DNA of 64,000 nucleotides from Batillaria attramentaria (GCA_018292915.2 JACVVK020000385.1:409001-473000); one strand, 5' to 3'. Positions 1 to 14,960 are shown, counted from the first letter of the stretch. The notes: a model not told the origin generated them from the sequence alone. Numbers and translations are program-made.

Positions 1-248
1 AACCTCTTTTCTGCATGCATGATATGTATTATGAAAAAAAAAAATTACCCATGTCATGTCGGTCAACAGGACCAACACCATCTACCTCCACACCCCTTGA
101 CCAAAGGGTTGTGGGTTTGAGTACTGATGAAGTCAAAAACTGGCGCTTGCACACACCTTTCTCCATGCTCACCACATTAAAGAAGCCGCTAAACCTCAAA
201 ATACATGTACTGCGTTCTCAACTTCTGCAAAATGTTCCAAATACGCAC

Positions 249-413
249 CTGCACACAGTGATAGTGGGTTTGTCGCCCATTGTGAGTGCAGGGTCCGAAC
301 TTGGTTCCACAGTCGTCGAGCGGGCTGTAGCGCATGAAGCCGTGCTGCAGGGACTCGTCCCGTTTCTTGTGCCACTTGTAGTGCCGCACCATCTCTTCTT
401 TCTTGACAAAAAC
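249..413 (-). CDS. CASZ1: CASZ1 exon, second half of zinc finger 1 and start of finger 2
   Basis: A 165-bp, 55-codon exon, phase 0 at both ends, between CACCAG and a GTGCGT donor. [15 protein letters not shown] supplies the two zinc-binding His residues (H-x3-H) for the CHDC of the preceding exon. It continues [20 protein letters not shown] and then CGTKFGPC...THYHC, the first part of the next castor finger. The spacing between second Cys and first His (13 residues) equals the vertebrate finger. The next exon is not visible in 1-248. Confidence 0.9.
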
Positions 414-2812
414 CTGGTGACAATCGTCACTTCGAGTGTAAAGGCCCACCTTCTATCAATTGTATGCTCACAAATCATTCCGAGCTCTTATCGTAGTGTC
501 TAACACTGAACCACTCAGACACCGGCACAGTGACAACATCTCACAGGCTGGCACCGAGCCAGCAGAAGGGTACATGCAACGCAAATATCACAAGCTGTCA
601 GCTAGTGTTGCAGCCCATGTTAACTGATGAGGATAATTAGAATTTTCATCAGACAGCACTGTATTGCATTCAGAGCTCTACTAATCACTAAGGGGCAGTT
701 GGTGGCCTAGTGGTTAAGAGACTTGTCACCAATGTGAGAGGTCAGGGTTCGAGTCCCACTCGGGGCAAAGAATTTTTCCTTCCCGTATGTGGCACCGTTC
801 ATTCGGGCCGATCGTCGGGGGTTCTTTCCGGGTACTCCGGCTTCCTCCCCCTCTGCTTTGTAAATGTCCAGCCCACCCAATTTGAAAAATAAATGCAATT
901 CTAAATTCCGAAATTTAAATAGCTGAGCTGACCCTTCGCACCACGTGATTGTAATGTGTTTATGTCCAGTGTGTGAGAGAACGCGTGTGATTCACGTGAG
1001 CATGCATGTTGGGTTCAGTTTGCGGCGCTTTGAGCCGATTCATGAAACTGGGTAAAGCGCCTATACAATATTCACTATTATTAGTAGTATTAAGACAAAC
1101 TGTTTCGAGCATACAGGCACACTCACAACTGCAACTGTTCCAAAACGTAACCTGGCTTCTGTGAAGTATTGTAAACTGGAACATGGGCATTTAAACTACA
1201 CCACGCTGATACCATAGGGATATTTGGTCAAAAAAAAGCTTCTTCCAGAGAGGTCTGCTTTTCTTTTACACCAGTGTCAACTGTGCTGTTATGTGCTGAT
1301 GCGTTTGCATGCTGACTGTTGTCTGTACTTGTCAGGGAGCCGGGATAGCCGAATGGTAGAGCGTAGGACTCTCAATGCTCGGTCCGTGAGTTTGAATCCC
1401 GACTGGGGCCAGATATTTGTGCTGGCCTTTTTTTGTCGTTGCCCCGTCTTTGATATCACCCATACGTGGTGGAAAAGGACGTTAAAACTCCCAAACACCC
1501 ATTCACCCACCCCTGTACTTGTCTCTTAGTTGGTGTGACATTTTGTTCATATTACAGCACTTACAGCCTGAACAGTCTATGTATAATCACTTCATAAGTC
1601 TCCTGTATTATTATTATTATTATCAAATCTGTCTTTACCTTGAAATTGCAGTCATGACAGTGGTAGTGGTCTCTGTAGCCAAGGTCTCTACAATGACTTC
1701 CACCACATTCAACACCATTATGAAACCTGCAAAGTTAAGACAAACACATGAGCATGTCAACACACGGGTGTGCATCTGAGGTACATGTATATGGAGGACT
1801 TGACTTTCGTGGGTTTTTTTTTTTTTTTTTAATATACTGGTTAGTTTGATAATATTAATAATCACCGACATCAGATTTCATTCCATCCCCCCCCCCCCCC
1901 CCCCCCCCGCTATTCTCAAAAACAGTCGGCTGCAATCCCGACCCCCTCCCTCCAATCCCCACCCCCTCCCTCCACCATCAAACACCAACAACCATAAACT
2001 TGGACACATCTTTTAAAAAAAACAACAACAAAAGAACAAAAAAATGGTTTTAAAAGTGTTATCAGACTGGGAGCTTTGATGTCTCTTGTTGTACTCTGCT
2101 TCATAATATCACAGTTCATAAAGTGACTGAAAAGTGGCAATCCTAGCTCATTCTAATTCAGGAGAGAAATATATTCAAAATTTCAAATTCAACACAAAGA
2201 CTTTTAAAATAACTAATACACGCACAGTTAGATTATTTTGATAACTTTTGCAATCTCTCGTAGATCAGAAAATTCATGTCTTGTCGTTACCTCATATTAT
2301 ATGGTATACCGCAGGTGTGCCTGCAAATTCCTTTGTCTCAATGAATTTAAATGCGCCCTAGAAATACCATTTATTATTATTATTTGTGAGTTCTGAATAC
2401 CATTAACAAGTCCATCAACTGTAATAAGGACGATCAGTAAACTGCCAAACAAGAAAGGCAGTAACTTACTTTTTGATGTATTTATTGTAGTCATTGGATG
2501 AAACTTTGTGTGGGGTACCCCCGGTGCCGCCTGCCTTTGTGGAACCTCCTTTCAGACTGTTCTGTAGCTTGAGTTTTATCTGATTTCCCTCAGGTTTGAT
2601 GTTTGCAGGTTTCACTTCAGAAACTGCAGATGTAGAGGGTTCTGCAGGGAAAATAGTGTAAAAAAAATATGAGAGACTACAAAAAACGCACAAAACAAAG
2701 AAGCATATGCACACGGAAACATGCGCGCACGTTACATCTAGTGACTTGGAAGACAAGTCTGACAAGTGCCCCGTTATCCCCAATGCACATCCTCCCTCCC
2801 CTCCCCCCACAT

Positions 2813-2875
<63 letters not shown>

Positions 2876-5800
2876 GTTCAAAGCATTTGTTTGTTGCTAA
2901 AGGCACTAGCTAGATACAAGCTACAAAATGCCATTTATGAGCTCCAAAGCTTTCACAGAATAAAGAGTGGACATTACAAACACTTTATAAGTTTGCGGCC
3001 TCTAAAATGAGAGAAATCAAGGCAGATACGGCGACCTTACTGTTCTGAAGCATATCTACACCCATATGCAAGTGAGCACAGATCACGGAAAATTTTCACG
3101 AACAGAAACAAGAAAGAGAAAAATCTTCTGCACTTTTGATGAGTAACCCTTGTCAAGCACTGCACAACTACAAAAGCACAACTATGATTGCCAAAAAAAA
3201 AAAAAAAAAAAACACCTTGAAATGCATATACACATACATAAACATTAAAAAAAAACATTCTCACTAACAAGCAAAGCAATTTATATACACACTAACTACG
3301 CAAATTAATGTCATTTAAATGTTAATCATATCCTCTTATCATACACCTGAGACATGAGTACATGCATCTATTGTTTTCCTGAAATCGGTGCACAGGAAAA
3401 TGGGGTGACTCGGAGTATGCCCTCTAACACAGATTGTGACATGTTATCATTTTGCTGTGAAGTGTCAGCCGCAAATGACTGCACCTACTTTCGGCCCGTT
3501 GACAGCATATTTATCACAACTCTACCCAACATGCACCACACAAAAATGCATTTGACGTCTGTAATTCTCTGACTAAATTCCACTGCGAGGTACAGCTGTA
3601 ATGTTTGAATACCCAAATGTACACTATTTACTTAGTGGATTCACTGGCACTGCCGTATGTAACTGAGTGTAATATTCATGCTTACATTGATTTTTCCGCG
3701 GTAAAGTACAGAACACCTGAACCATACCACGCACGAGATGTGTGTACGCGTGTGCATGTGCGTGTGAGTGTGTGCGTGTTTTCATGCACAAAAGGCCTAA
3801 ACAAAAGCCGAGCAAAAAAAAAAAAAAAAAAAATTCATAGTGCACATTACAAAAAAGCAATTAAAACACGAGTTTTCCTGCATACAACCAACGCAAAAGC
3901 CTTGGCAAAAAAATTCCATACGCGTACGCATTCAGTAAAAAAAAAAGGAAAAAAAAAGCTAATAGTGCTCACAAAATGTGAAAGCAGACTGCAAATACAA
4001 CGTTACACAATAAAACTGACAGGTCGTTCGGAGGTGTAAAGCCAAGGAGAGGGGGGGGGGGGGGGGGGGGAGAGACAGAGGGGTGAGGGAGGAGGGGGTG
4101 GAAAGGATAAACGACTTGCAGGTGCATTTGTCGGCTGACTTTCAAGCTTTATATATATACACGTACAACAAAAGCTGTATTGAACTATGAAAAGCAGCTC
4201 ATGTAAAGTGATCGCATTGGCCGCTCACCGCCAAGCGTTAGACAATAAATGAACCATGCCCATAATACCGTGTGGTTACATGCACAACATACACCCCCCC
4301 CTCTCCCCTCCTCCCCCTCCTTCCCCACGCACTTCTTTTCTTTCCCTCGCCACCCAAAACCTTAGAATAACGTCATAAACCAGCTTTACGCAGTGAAACG
4401 AACCTGCCCCCACTCCTTCTTCAAGCTCTTTTTTGCCCACATTTTCACACCCCCCCCCCCACCCCCCTGCCCATGAAACAAAGACACTACCCCCCTCCCC
4501 CACAAATTTTTCGCTCCCTCTACATTCATCCCCCCCCCACCCCCTGCCCATGAAACAAAGACACTACCCCCCTCCCCCACAAATTTTTCGCTCCCTCTAC
4601 ATTCATCCCCCCCCACCCCCCTGCCCATGAAACAAAGACACTACCCCCCCTCCCCCACAAATTTTTCGCTCCCTCTACATTCATCCCCCCCCCCCACCCT
4701 CCTGCTCATGAAACAAAGACACTACCCCCCTCCCCCACAAATTTTTCGCTCCCTCTACATTCATCCCCCCCCCCCCACGCCTTCCTTACTGAGACTCCCC
4801 TCCCCTCCCACCCCACCCCCGGACATACATATACACACACCCTAAATCATTTCCCACTTTTAATCTACCCGGGTTTTTTTCCCCCCTTCCACAAAGCGTT
4901 TAACGCGCACGAAAAGAAAAAAAATGAAAAGAATAGAAATAATACTAAATACGCAGCAACTGAGGGAGGCAACTTCAGCTTGACTTACCACGGGGCTTGG
5001 CTGGGTGCCACTAACGGGGGTAGTCGAGTCACTGGGGTACGGGTGCCCTGTTGGCTTGGGTGCTATGGCAACCGGGGTGGGTCTGTCCTGGTTACCTGAC
5101 CAAGAACGGGGTACGTGAAAAGAAGGGTTCAATAGCGCTCACTGTACTGTACACGCCGGCAACGAAGGTTATTTATGTGATATTTGTCCGAAGCCTGTAC
5201 AAACTTGCTTTTCCCATATTTTATGCTAATCTCAACTGCACGGCTAACTTCAGGTAAAAAGCTTTTTTTTTGAGCGAGAGAGAGAGGGGGGGGTGGGTGG
5301 GGGTCTGATAGCGTTATCGTCCTGAGCTTTGAAATTTATCCCGAGATAAAACACAAGAGGGATTGGGCCACCACTCAGAAAACCTGGGATACACACATTC
5401 CCGAATTCACTCGGACAAAATGGATTACATTGCGACAAATACGTATCTGATGTTTACGTCTTATTTGCCGAGTTCCACAGTCAATTGTACCCAACGGCAA
5501 AAGCAAAACACCCCCTCCCCCCCCCCCAAAAAAAAAAAAAATCCCCCAAAAAACAAAAAAAAAACAAAACAAAACAAAATCCATTTCTTGTGTACACATA
5601 ATCATCTACTCAATAAACAACCGACTGCGTGTCAATTCCTCAAAGCTTTCCTGACATACTGGTTCATTGACAACAAAGTGCGAACATTCACACCTGCACA
5701 GCAATGACTGTGAAGTTTTTATTTATGCCAGTAACTTATCATCATTCTTATCATCGACGTTGTCATCATCATCATCAACACACAAGCTTCCCTCGAAAAA

Positions 5801-6113
5801 TACCTTCATAAACTCCGACTGGATAGGTGTGCAAAAGCGAGGCTTCACCCCTCCTCCTCCAAACCCCCCCCCCCCCCCCCCAACATACACACACTCCTAT
5901 TTCCATATCTACATTCAAGCTTTTCATCAAACACAACCACCACCTTTTCAGTCCGCGACCGCCTACCGTATCGCCGCCCAGAGACGATAACCTATCAAAT
6001 TTCTCAGATTAGGGGCCCTTTGAAACAACTACGTTCGGCACATAGCAAGACACACAAAAACCGCATGAAATCACAAATGCTCGTAAGCACGCACGAACGC
6101 AGTTGAACTAGCG

Positions 6114-6160
<47 letters not shown>

Positions 6161-6617
6161 ACACACACACACACACACGCACACACACACACAGAGTGTC
6201 TGTGCATGACCCGGCTCGTTGAAAAAAGATACGCACCGACACAAAATGGGAGCACATGCTCTATTGTATTACCATGGCGACAACACTCAGAGCTGACTTT
6301 GTCTAATGTTGTGCTCGGTAAGTGATATGTGACAACGGCGTTTTGTCAAAACATTGTTTGAGTGGCAACGATCCAAAGTCCGGAAATGATATTTGTTTTT
6401 GTTTTGTTTTGTTTGGTCTCGTTGCATGTTCATCTGAAACCTGCGTTTAGTGGGATACCAGCACTTCTGCAACAAAAAACTCCCGAATTAAAGCAGGAAC
6501 GCTCGACAGTTCTGGATCAAAAACTGTAAATCATTGTTATAATCAAAAGCGCCTTGGGGGAGGGGGGGGGGTAGAGGAATCATCAGACCTGTACTACTAC
6601 CCAACCTCCACACTCCT

Positions 6618-6652
<35 letters not shown>

Positions 6653-6772
6653 GTGGCACACACACACACACCGTGGCACACACACACACACACACACACA
6701 CAACCGTGGCACACACACACACAAGCAAACGAAAACAAACAAACAAACAAACATATATAATAAAAAGCGGAG

Positions 6773-6822
<50 letters not shown>

Positions 6823-7495
6823 AGAAGGGGGGGGGGGGGACGGCGGATGAGGGTTGGGGAGGAGAGGGTCTTCATGCAGCCTGTACCGAAACGTCAATGG
6901 CTGAAAGAACTTTATAACCAGCAGTCCCAGTTCTACTGGTCACCGTCTTACTTCAGCTATCGCGCGCTGTCCCAAAAAAAAAAAAAAAACCCCAAAAAAC
7001 AAAACTGAAACGTTGTGCCTGCCATTTCACTGCACAGCTAGTTCCACGCTAGCAAACTCTCAAGGCATGGACATCGCATGAGCTATCGTGGACGAGGTAC
7101 ATGTATCACAGAATGTCTAGTAATCTGCGGAACTCGACTCACAGCGGTGAGAAATTAGTAGATAAATGACGACATCGTGCGCACCCTATGAGCTATTGGG
7201 GACGAGCTATTTGGTTTTAATGGGACTATTAAATTCCTTTCTTACACGAAAAAGCTGGTTTTTTTTTTTTTTTTTAGGAGAACTGTGAGGAATCCCCTCA
7301 CAACTTGATGATACAACAGAAAGTGTAAATGATTTACTGTCATCTACACACGCGTTTGCACCTCTCTCTCTCTCTCCCACACACACACACACACACACAC
7401 TCTCTCTCTGTGCGCACAGTTTCAAACCACAAAACAAGCGTGTCCATTTTGCAAAAGTGTGCACTTCTGTTCCAGACCAGCATTCAACACACACC

Positions 7496-7547
<52 letters not shown>

Positions 7548-10309
7548 ACACACACAAAGAGTTCTCTCAAACATATTTATAACCCTCTTTCAAACAATTC
7601 TGCCCGGCCTTCATTCCCTCAAAACATTCGTAGCTGCCTATCTTGTTTGAATATACTCCGCTGAATAAACACCTCCCCCATGTTCGCACAAGTCTCCAAC
7701 GGGCCAGATAAACCTATATGTGCGTTGCTATGGTATTCTAACACTGTGGAAAAACTTTGCTGGGCCGACCCACAGGGACCTCAGCTCCATGGCTCGATTT
7801 CCCGTCTCTTGACCTAAAATATTTGGCAATCAAAGTTATGAGCGCAGAGTCAAGTTGAGCGGCAGCGTGGAAATGTCGCCTGGACACGCACATTGCAACG
7901 CGACATTTTGCCTGTTGCAGTTCAACTAACAATTCTGTCCGTTCCGCGGCAACGCTGACAGGCCTGGTTGTTTTCACAGAACCTAAACCAGAACGACGCA
8001 CTGCGCCTAAACGCCTAAACTAAAACAAACAAAAATCTATAATACAGTAGCAGACGACAATTGCAGAAAATGGAAAAAAAAGCTTTCACTTTCTGGAGAA
8101 AATCTTAAACTTTAACTGAACGTACATGTAGCAGACGACACTTCTTGCAAGCGATGTAAAATCTTGAACTTTCCTGAGTAAATGGCTATCTTTGGTTGAA
8201 TGTTGCTCTAGCAGACGACACTTGCAAGCGATGTAAACTTTTTTTTTTTACTTTCTGGTTAAAATCTTGAACTTTGGTTGAATGTACGTGTAGCAGACTA
8301 CATTGTGAGCGATGTAAAATCGCCTTCAGAAGCTGTCTTGCTTGAGCTCGAGAAACTGATTCTCTTAACTTTGGCTAAATAATGTCCTTCATGTATCGGG
8401 TTTAACGATGTCTAACTCAGTAGCAGGCGACACTTTCAAGTGATATAAAACCTTCAATTTTCTTGAGAAAATCTTGAACTTTGGCTGAATGATGTGCTAC
8501 TTGCACCGGGTTTAAATGATCTCTAATACAATAGCAGACGACAGTTGCAAACGATGTAAAACCTGATACTTTCTTGAGAGAATCTTGAGCTTTGGTTGAA
8601 TGTACATGTGCTATCGTGTTTAGGTGATTTTCCTGCAATATAGCAGACGACAGTTTCAAACGATATAATATCTTTAACTTTCTGGAGGAAAGAAAACAAC
8701 CCGGAAAAACTGCAACCGCACATCGAAAAATCAGTGTTATGCAAAATACAACCCAAAGACGATCTCCGGGCACACAAACACACAATAACTTCAAAACGTT
8801 TCTTAGCAATGGCCACAATCTGAATCACAATTCTGACCGGTCGTAAAATGATTACAAAATCAGTTTGGCTGGGCCTTTCACAGACACTGCTACTGTCACC
8901 TGGAAACAAGGCCTAAGATGCTATCGTCTCCATTGCACTTATGCCCTTTTTTCCTAATGACGGTAGTTTGCAACCCTGCACCGATTCGGTGGCGGCGCTC
9001 TAGCAACTTCCTTCCCGCACTGGCTAGCCAAGTTTGAGAATCAATAGACAGAACAAACACGCATTATTGTCAATCTGAGATTGTTTAGTGTGTGTGTGTG
9101 GAAGTCATAAGGTAAAATTTTCTGAGCTTTGCACATGACGCTGACTTGACATCTGTCAACTGAATTACGCGATCTATAATTTTGTTTTGTATGGAGTAAT
9201 TGCTGAGTTGCTAGCCTAAACGTAATGCTTCCTTGTTTCCATCCCAGGACCGAATGTGGTACGTGTATTCTGGTTTTAATTACTATGCACAGAGAAAGGG
9301 GGGGGGGGGCTGAACTGAACTGCATTAAAGTGAATTAGACTGAATAAACTTTACTTTCTATGGATAAAATCATCCGCTGGCAGCCTCGTCGAGAGACACT
9401 TGTCCTTGTTGACTTGAGAACTCGAAGGAGAGAGAGTGAGAGGGGGAGAGAGAGAAAAAGCGAGAGACAGGGAGAAAGAGAGCGTTTTTTACGGAATCAT
9501 AAAGTGCCGTGATTGTTCTCGTTGGCCCGAAGTGCCATAACTGTTCCCGTTACAACTTTCAATGAATGTCAGTGACGTAACGCAGACGGATGTTGGCCAG
9601 CTCATCCTGCTGCCACACCAGAAGTATAATTAATCTTGTAATTACCACAATGACTGTCAGTGACTGTGTATCGTTTTGACACAACCCATCAAGTCAGTGA
9701 TAGTGCGTAATTACACTCGATGTATGTCGTATGGTTTAAAGATGCCAATTCTCATAAATACACGCTTAACTTAATGCTGTTTTTTTTCTGTGACAGTTTC
9801 CGCTCGTGAGTGCGTTATGTATGCTCGAAATAGTCTATCGTAATGATAAGCACAACTATGAATATTTGCAAGCGAGAACTGCCGCGTCCCGAAGCTGTCA
9901 GTTTCAGCAAGGTTTATGACAACATGAGAGACGTTTTAGTCCGAACGAACATCGAACACGTCTCGAATACGAGCCGGGAAAAAAAATTACAGCACAGGCA
10001 CGTCACGTTCTGGTCAGGGTCATGTGCCACGCGAGGAACACGGAAAACGCCGCGCGCGGTCGTGTTCGAGGTTTGTTCGGACTAACACGTCTCCCGTGTG
10101 ACATAAGCCTAGGCCATGCCGACACGGTTGTTGCAGACACTGTACTTTTCGGCTTCCGTTTAGGCTCTCCGCTTACTCGGTGCCAGCCTGTGTAAGACTG
10201 TAACTGTACGTGTGTGTAAGAGTGCTGAACACCACCAAAACAACTCACAACGATTCGTGAACATAAATATGTCCGCAAATAATCCTTTGAATAAATGTCT
10301 TTCAATTTT

Positions 10310-10346
<37 letters not shown>

Positions 10347-13300
10347 GTGTGTGTGTGGTGGGGGGGGGGGGGTGAGTACCATTAATGTAATCCTGGACTG
10401 TATGTCGTGTGTTAAACAAATTTCACATTTTGCATGAACATGGAGAAAGAGAATGAGAGATGGGAGTGGGGCGTAACATAAATATAATCACGGGCGATAT
10501 GTCGTCTGTCAGTGAAATAAATTAGAGAGAGAGAGAGAGGGGGGGGGGTCATAACATTAATGTTATCATGGACGATGTATCGTGGTTTTAGTAAAGCAAA
10601 TTTCAAATTTAGAGAGAGAGAGAGAGAGAGAGAGAGAGCTGTTGCCGTAATACTAATGTAATCACGGACAGTATGTCGTGTGTTGAACAATTTTCAAATT
10701 TGTCGAGAGAGAGAGAGAGAGAGAGAGAGGATGCCGTAAATTAAATTTAATCATGGACGACATGACGGCAATAACAAGAGGTCTGTGCCGACATGGCACA
10801 CGTCACGTTAAACATTTCTGCTGGATGAATACAGCAAAAAGAAAACCCCACTTTCCTAGCACATGCACTTCCCCCTGGAGGCAAGAAAAGGGTAAGAGGG
10901 ATTACACAGGGATTAAAGCTTACGGGAAATGATTCACACAGCCTCAGACGCGGTAGATCGCTGTGAAAATGCGACATTGTGTCGGTCACCTGGACAGCTC
11001 GTAACACCTGGAAAATTTAATCATCCTTCTTGTCCGAAGCTAAAATGATGTGAATACAGGAAGATTTACGAGCGCGGGCACAAAAAGCCGTTCTTTTTAA
11101 ACTACAAGCAGCTATGTGACGGTCAGGGGAACATTTTAACACGAAGTTACTTCCTGAAAAGCGGCAAGGTCGAATAAAATTTACTGTGTATAGGTAAGCC
11201 AGTTGGTACGTCCATGAATCCTGCATTAAGCAATCTTGTCCGAAATAGTCAAATAAAATAAAATAAAACACAAAATAAAAATAAATAAATAAATAAATAG
11301 AATTTTTAAAAAACACCAGAAAAGAAAACCAGTTCATCATCATTTTGATTTTGCTGCTGAACACAGAAAGAAAAACACAAAACATCAAACAAAAAAAACA
11401 CTCAAAGCACAGACCAACACCAAGGAACGTCTTTGCAAACCAACAAATGCGGGCACACAAACGTCCCGCCAGTGAGTTCTTCTTCAATTCAAATTCTTAA
11501 ATAGCTCCAGGAAACTCAGTCGAAGGAAAATTGACAGAAACGTTGTGAATGAGCAGCGACGATCTAAGGGGCAGGATTCGTTCAATACGCAAGGCCTTTT
11601 AATCAATTTGACAAACCAGAACGGACCGTCACAGTGGAAAGCAGGAAGTAAAGAGAAAAATCGTGGGTCAACAGAATAGCAATATATTCGAGAGTGCTTT
11701 GTAAGTATTTTCTTTTCGCACGTAATGTCTGCAACAAAGAGTAACAGTGTGTGTGTGTGTGTGTGTCTGTGTGTGTGTGTGTCTGTGTGTGTGTCTGTGT
11801 GGCTGGCGGGGGGGGGGGGGGGTCTGACAAATAGCTAATACAGTAATGAGTCCATTTCCCCCCAGTGATGTACGTGCACCTGATTCAGGTGATGCCAATA
11901 AACGTTTGTTCGCGTTCTTCTGGTTTCCTGGCCGCAGAGAACCTAGTGCTAGTAAAACGAAGGAACGAACTGAACAAGTAAAGACAGATATTGGACGACA
12001 CTGCTTATAATGAATACATCAGACTCACGCACGCACGTAAGTACGCAAGCACCCACACAAACAGTATTTTAATAAAAAGCCGTTAAACAATCTGGATTTA
12101 GTACAAAAAAGTAACGAACTGGACCAACAAACTAAGGTACTGGACCGAAGTGCATGTAATCAGTACTATTGATTTTTTTTTTAAAGATGAAACAAGAGTT
12201 CGAAAGATCCATGACTCCCACTGATCCATGCGAAACTTTACAGTGTCTGCGGTATAATGTTCCACAAACAATGACAATGTTCCAGACAGGCTACACAGCC
12301 CTTTTCTCCTCCATCTCTTTGTGGTGTAGCTGATCTCTGCCGTAGCGAAAGTACAAGCCCTTCAGGCTGTATCTCTTTTACTCGATGCTGGGGCGCACCG
12401 TTTCTTTTTCCGCCGTACTTTTGTCCCGGACCCATCGTACCGCCTGCAGTGATGCGCAGTGACACGACCAAAGTCGGGTTAAAAAAAAAAATCCCGCTTG
12501 AAATTGAACGTGTGTGATTACAGAGACAACCTAACTTTAATCAAGGTAACATTGGGCGTGTTTGTTTTTTGTTGTTGTTTTTTTTGTTGTGTTTTTTGGT
12601 GTTTTTTTGTAGACACTATTCAAACTTTGTGCCATATGTTCTTTTTTTAAAAGCATTTACTAGATGCTCTTTCGGATCGCGTCAGCCCGCATGATGAGTG
12701 GAACAGCCTCAAAGACGACACACCGAAGAGATTACCGAGAATTCGGGTGGAGCGCGTATAGGCTTTTCCGAGCGCAGAGATACCATCTTGACCCGAACTG
12801 AACTGCGTCAGTCAAAGAGCGATCTTGGGCAGAAGTCCAGCGGGGGAAAAAAATCACGCTGCCGGGGCAATCACGGATTGATTGCCCCCTCGTAATGGCC
12901 AATTGACTGGCAAACGACACACACCCTCTCTCAGTCCCTACCGCTACATGCTGTACTGTCCCTGTGAACACGGCTCCACTCCAAGACATCAGTGTCATGG
13001 GGACGCGCGCTCAATTGTTTTTATCAGGTGTCGTGTGCGGGAACACCATTGATCTGCGTGGTTGCTACCGGTAGTGGCGTCTGACGGGAGGCGAGGGGGA
13101 GGGGGGGGGGGGGTTGTAGTGGTGGTGAAAGAACTTAAAAGTGGTGCTGGTGCTGATGATGGTGGTGGTGTGTGTAGCTGCAATCCCTTGTTATCGAGGA
13201 ATGACAAAAAAACAAACAAAACAACAACAACAACAACAATTTAAACAGTGGTGTGTGTGTGCGCGCGCACGCAAGCAAGAGAGAGAGAGAGGGTTGGGGT

Positions 13301-13470
13301 GGGTGGGTTTTGGGAGTTTAACGTCCTTTTTCATCACGCATGGATGCTATCAAAAACGGGGCAGCGAGAAAAGACCAGCATAAATATTCGGGCCCAGCCC
13401 GAGCCGGGATTCGAACTCACGACCGGAGCATTGAAAGTCCAACGCTCTACCATTCGGCTACCCCGGCTCC

Positions 13471-13504
<34 letters not shown>

Positions 13505-14960
13505 ATCCTATTTCTGTAATGTTGACAGAAAACCTGCCACATCGAGGTAAACCCACACGAAATTTCGATCTGTCAATTCATGAGGATCATTCAAACGGCT
13601 CCTGTGCTTTACGGCTATGCTCCAATGAGAATGAAACACATCCTTTCTGTTAGGCGTCGCACCGTTTAGCTTACTGATCAACTTATTCAAGTACGTTCCG
13701 GTTTCTGATATGAAGTCGGTAGGCCTACATTTGTAAGTGGGTTAGAAAAGGAACGGCATTTTCTAAGAAAACCAACCCTACATGCAAGCCTGTCGTTCAT
13801 AATTACCCCCGCTCGAAACGGGTTCCGTAACTTCATACCTCACCCGCAATGTAAAATCTTTGGAAAGGAACGTTCCTACAGCAAACGTTTGTTGTTTTTT
13901 TTTGGTTTTTTTTAAAGGGAAAATTCATGGCTTGGGTCCCTGGTGTGTGAAAACGAGATGCCATAAAAAAAACCTAAACCCTGAAGCCATCTTGCGTAGC
14001 GCGGCTGGTAATGCGATCCTATAGTTATGTCGAAGTTTTGGTTGACCTGGAAACAGGACGTATATTAACACATTTCGTTCCGCGCACGAGTATTCCACGT
14101 TTTTGACTCTTTTTCGGTTTTGGCCCTGTATGCGAAAATCAGGCAAGATTAACAGTGCCATAACGGCTCTTACTGCAGCAAACACGAGTATAATTAAAGT
14201 GCAACACTTCCATTGAGCCAAATTTCACTGAACTGTACAAAGCAGAGACGTTCAAACACGTGGTTTTGCGCGAGCGCAATCTGTGGAAATTTCTGAAGCG
14301 CTGTAGCACCGGAAACACTGTCGCCCAATATTTTGACTGCACCCCGTGGTATCAGAAATATCCAGCTGTCACGTCCGCTTTGCATTGCAATGCATATATT
14401 TGTCACTTCAGCCATCAGCTGCAGCTGAAAGCTGTAATTACTCCACAATCTACTGCGACGCAAATGACACTTTCAACTGATTCGGGAAGAATATCAACAG
14501 GACATTCCTTCCCTTCGCTGAAGAAAGATGAACCTGCAGGAAACCGCATAAGCTTCGACGCGTCAGATAGAAATCGTTCGCGTGGCTAAACGTGAAGGAC
14601 TTTTTAACGACACCAGAACCTGACGGAAGGGTCGTTTCAAAGCATTTCGCCAGTGAACTGCTGACTAGAACGACTCGAATCGCTTTCGTCCTTATACGGT
14701 TATCTAAATGGTTTGAATTGCTTGATACGCGTATGGTGCTTTCTAGGAGTGTTCGTGCCCTTTGTTGAAGTGAAATGCAAACAAATTTCAATGCAACGCA
14801 ATTTAATCAAGCCATCTTCTTGTTTTCCGCTTAGTCCGGCTTTACGTGTTGCCGTACACAGTATCACACTAGTCCCAAAAGACGACATGGCTTTCCCTCT
14901 CTTGACTTTTCTATACCCCTCCCCTTACACCCACACACCCACTCTCTCTCTCTTCCGCCC

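Noticed and set aside
690..780. tRNA genes (also at 1340, 13440, 16080, 54256)
   Set aside because: Pol III boxes are present, but the anticodon arms and acceptor stems do not pair and non-tRNA bodies follow; these are SINE heads.
7738..8001. Minus-strand frame ending [11 protein letters not shown], resembling the GRPSKYD motif of vertebrate CASZ1
   Set aside because: Only five residues match, the YD is absent, there is no usable donor (GTTTTT) and a stop follows; probably chance.
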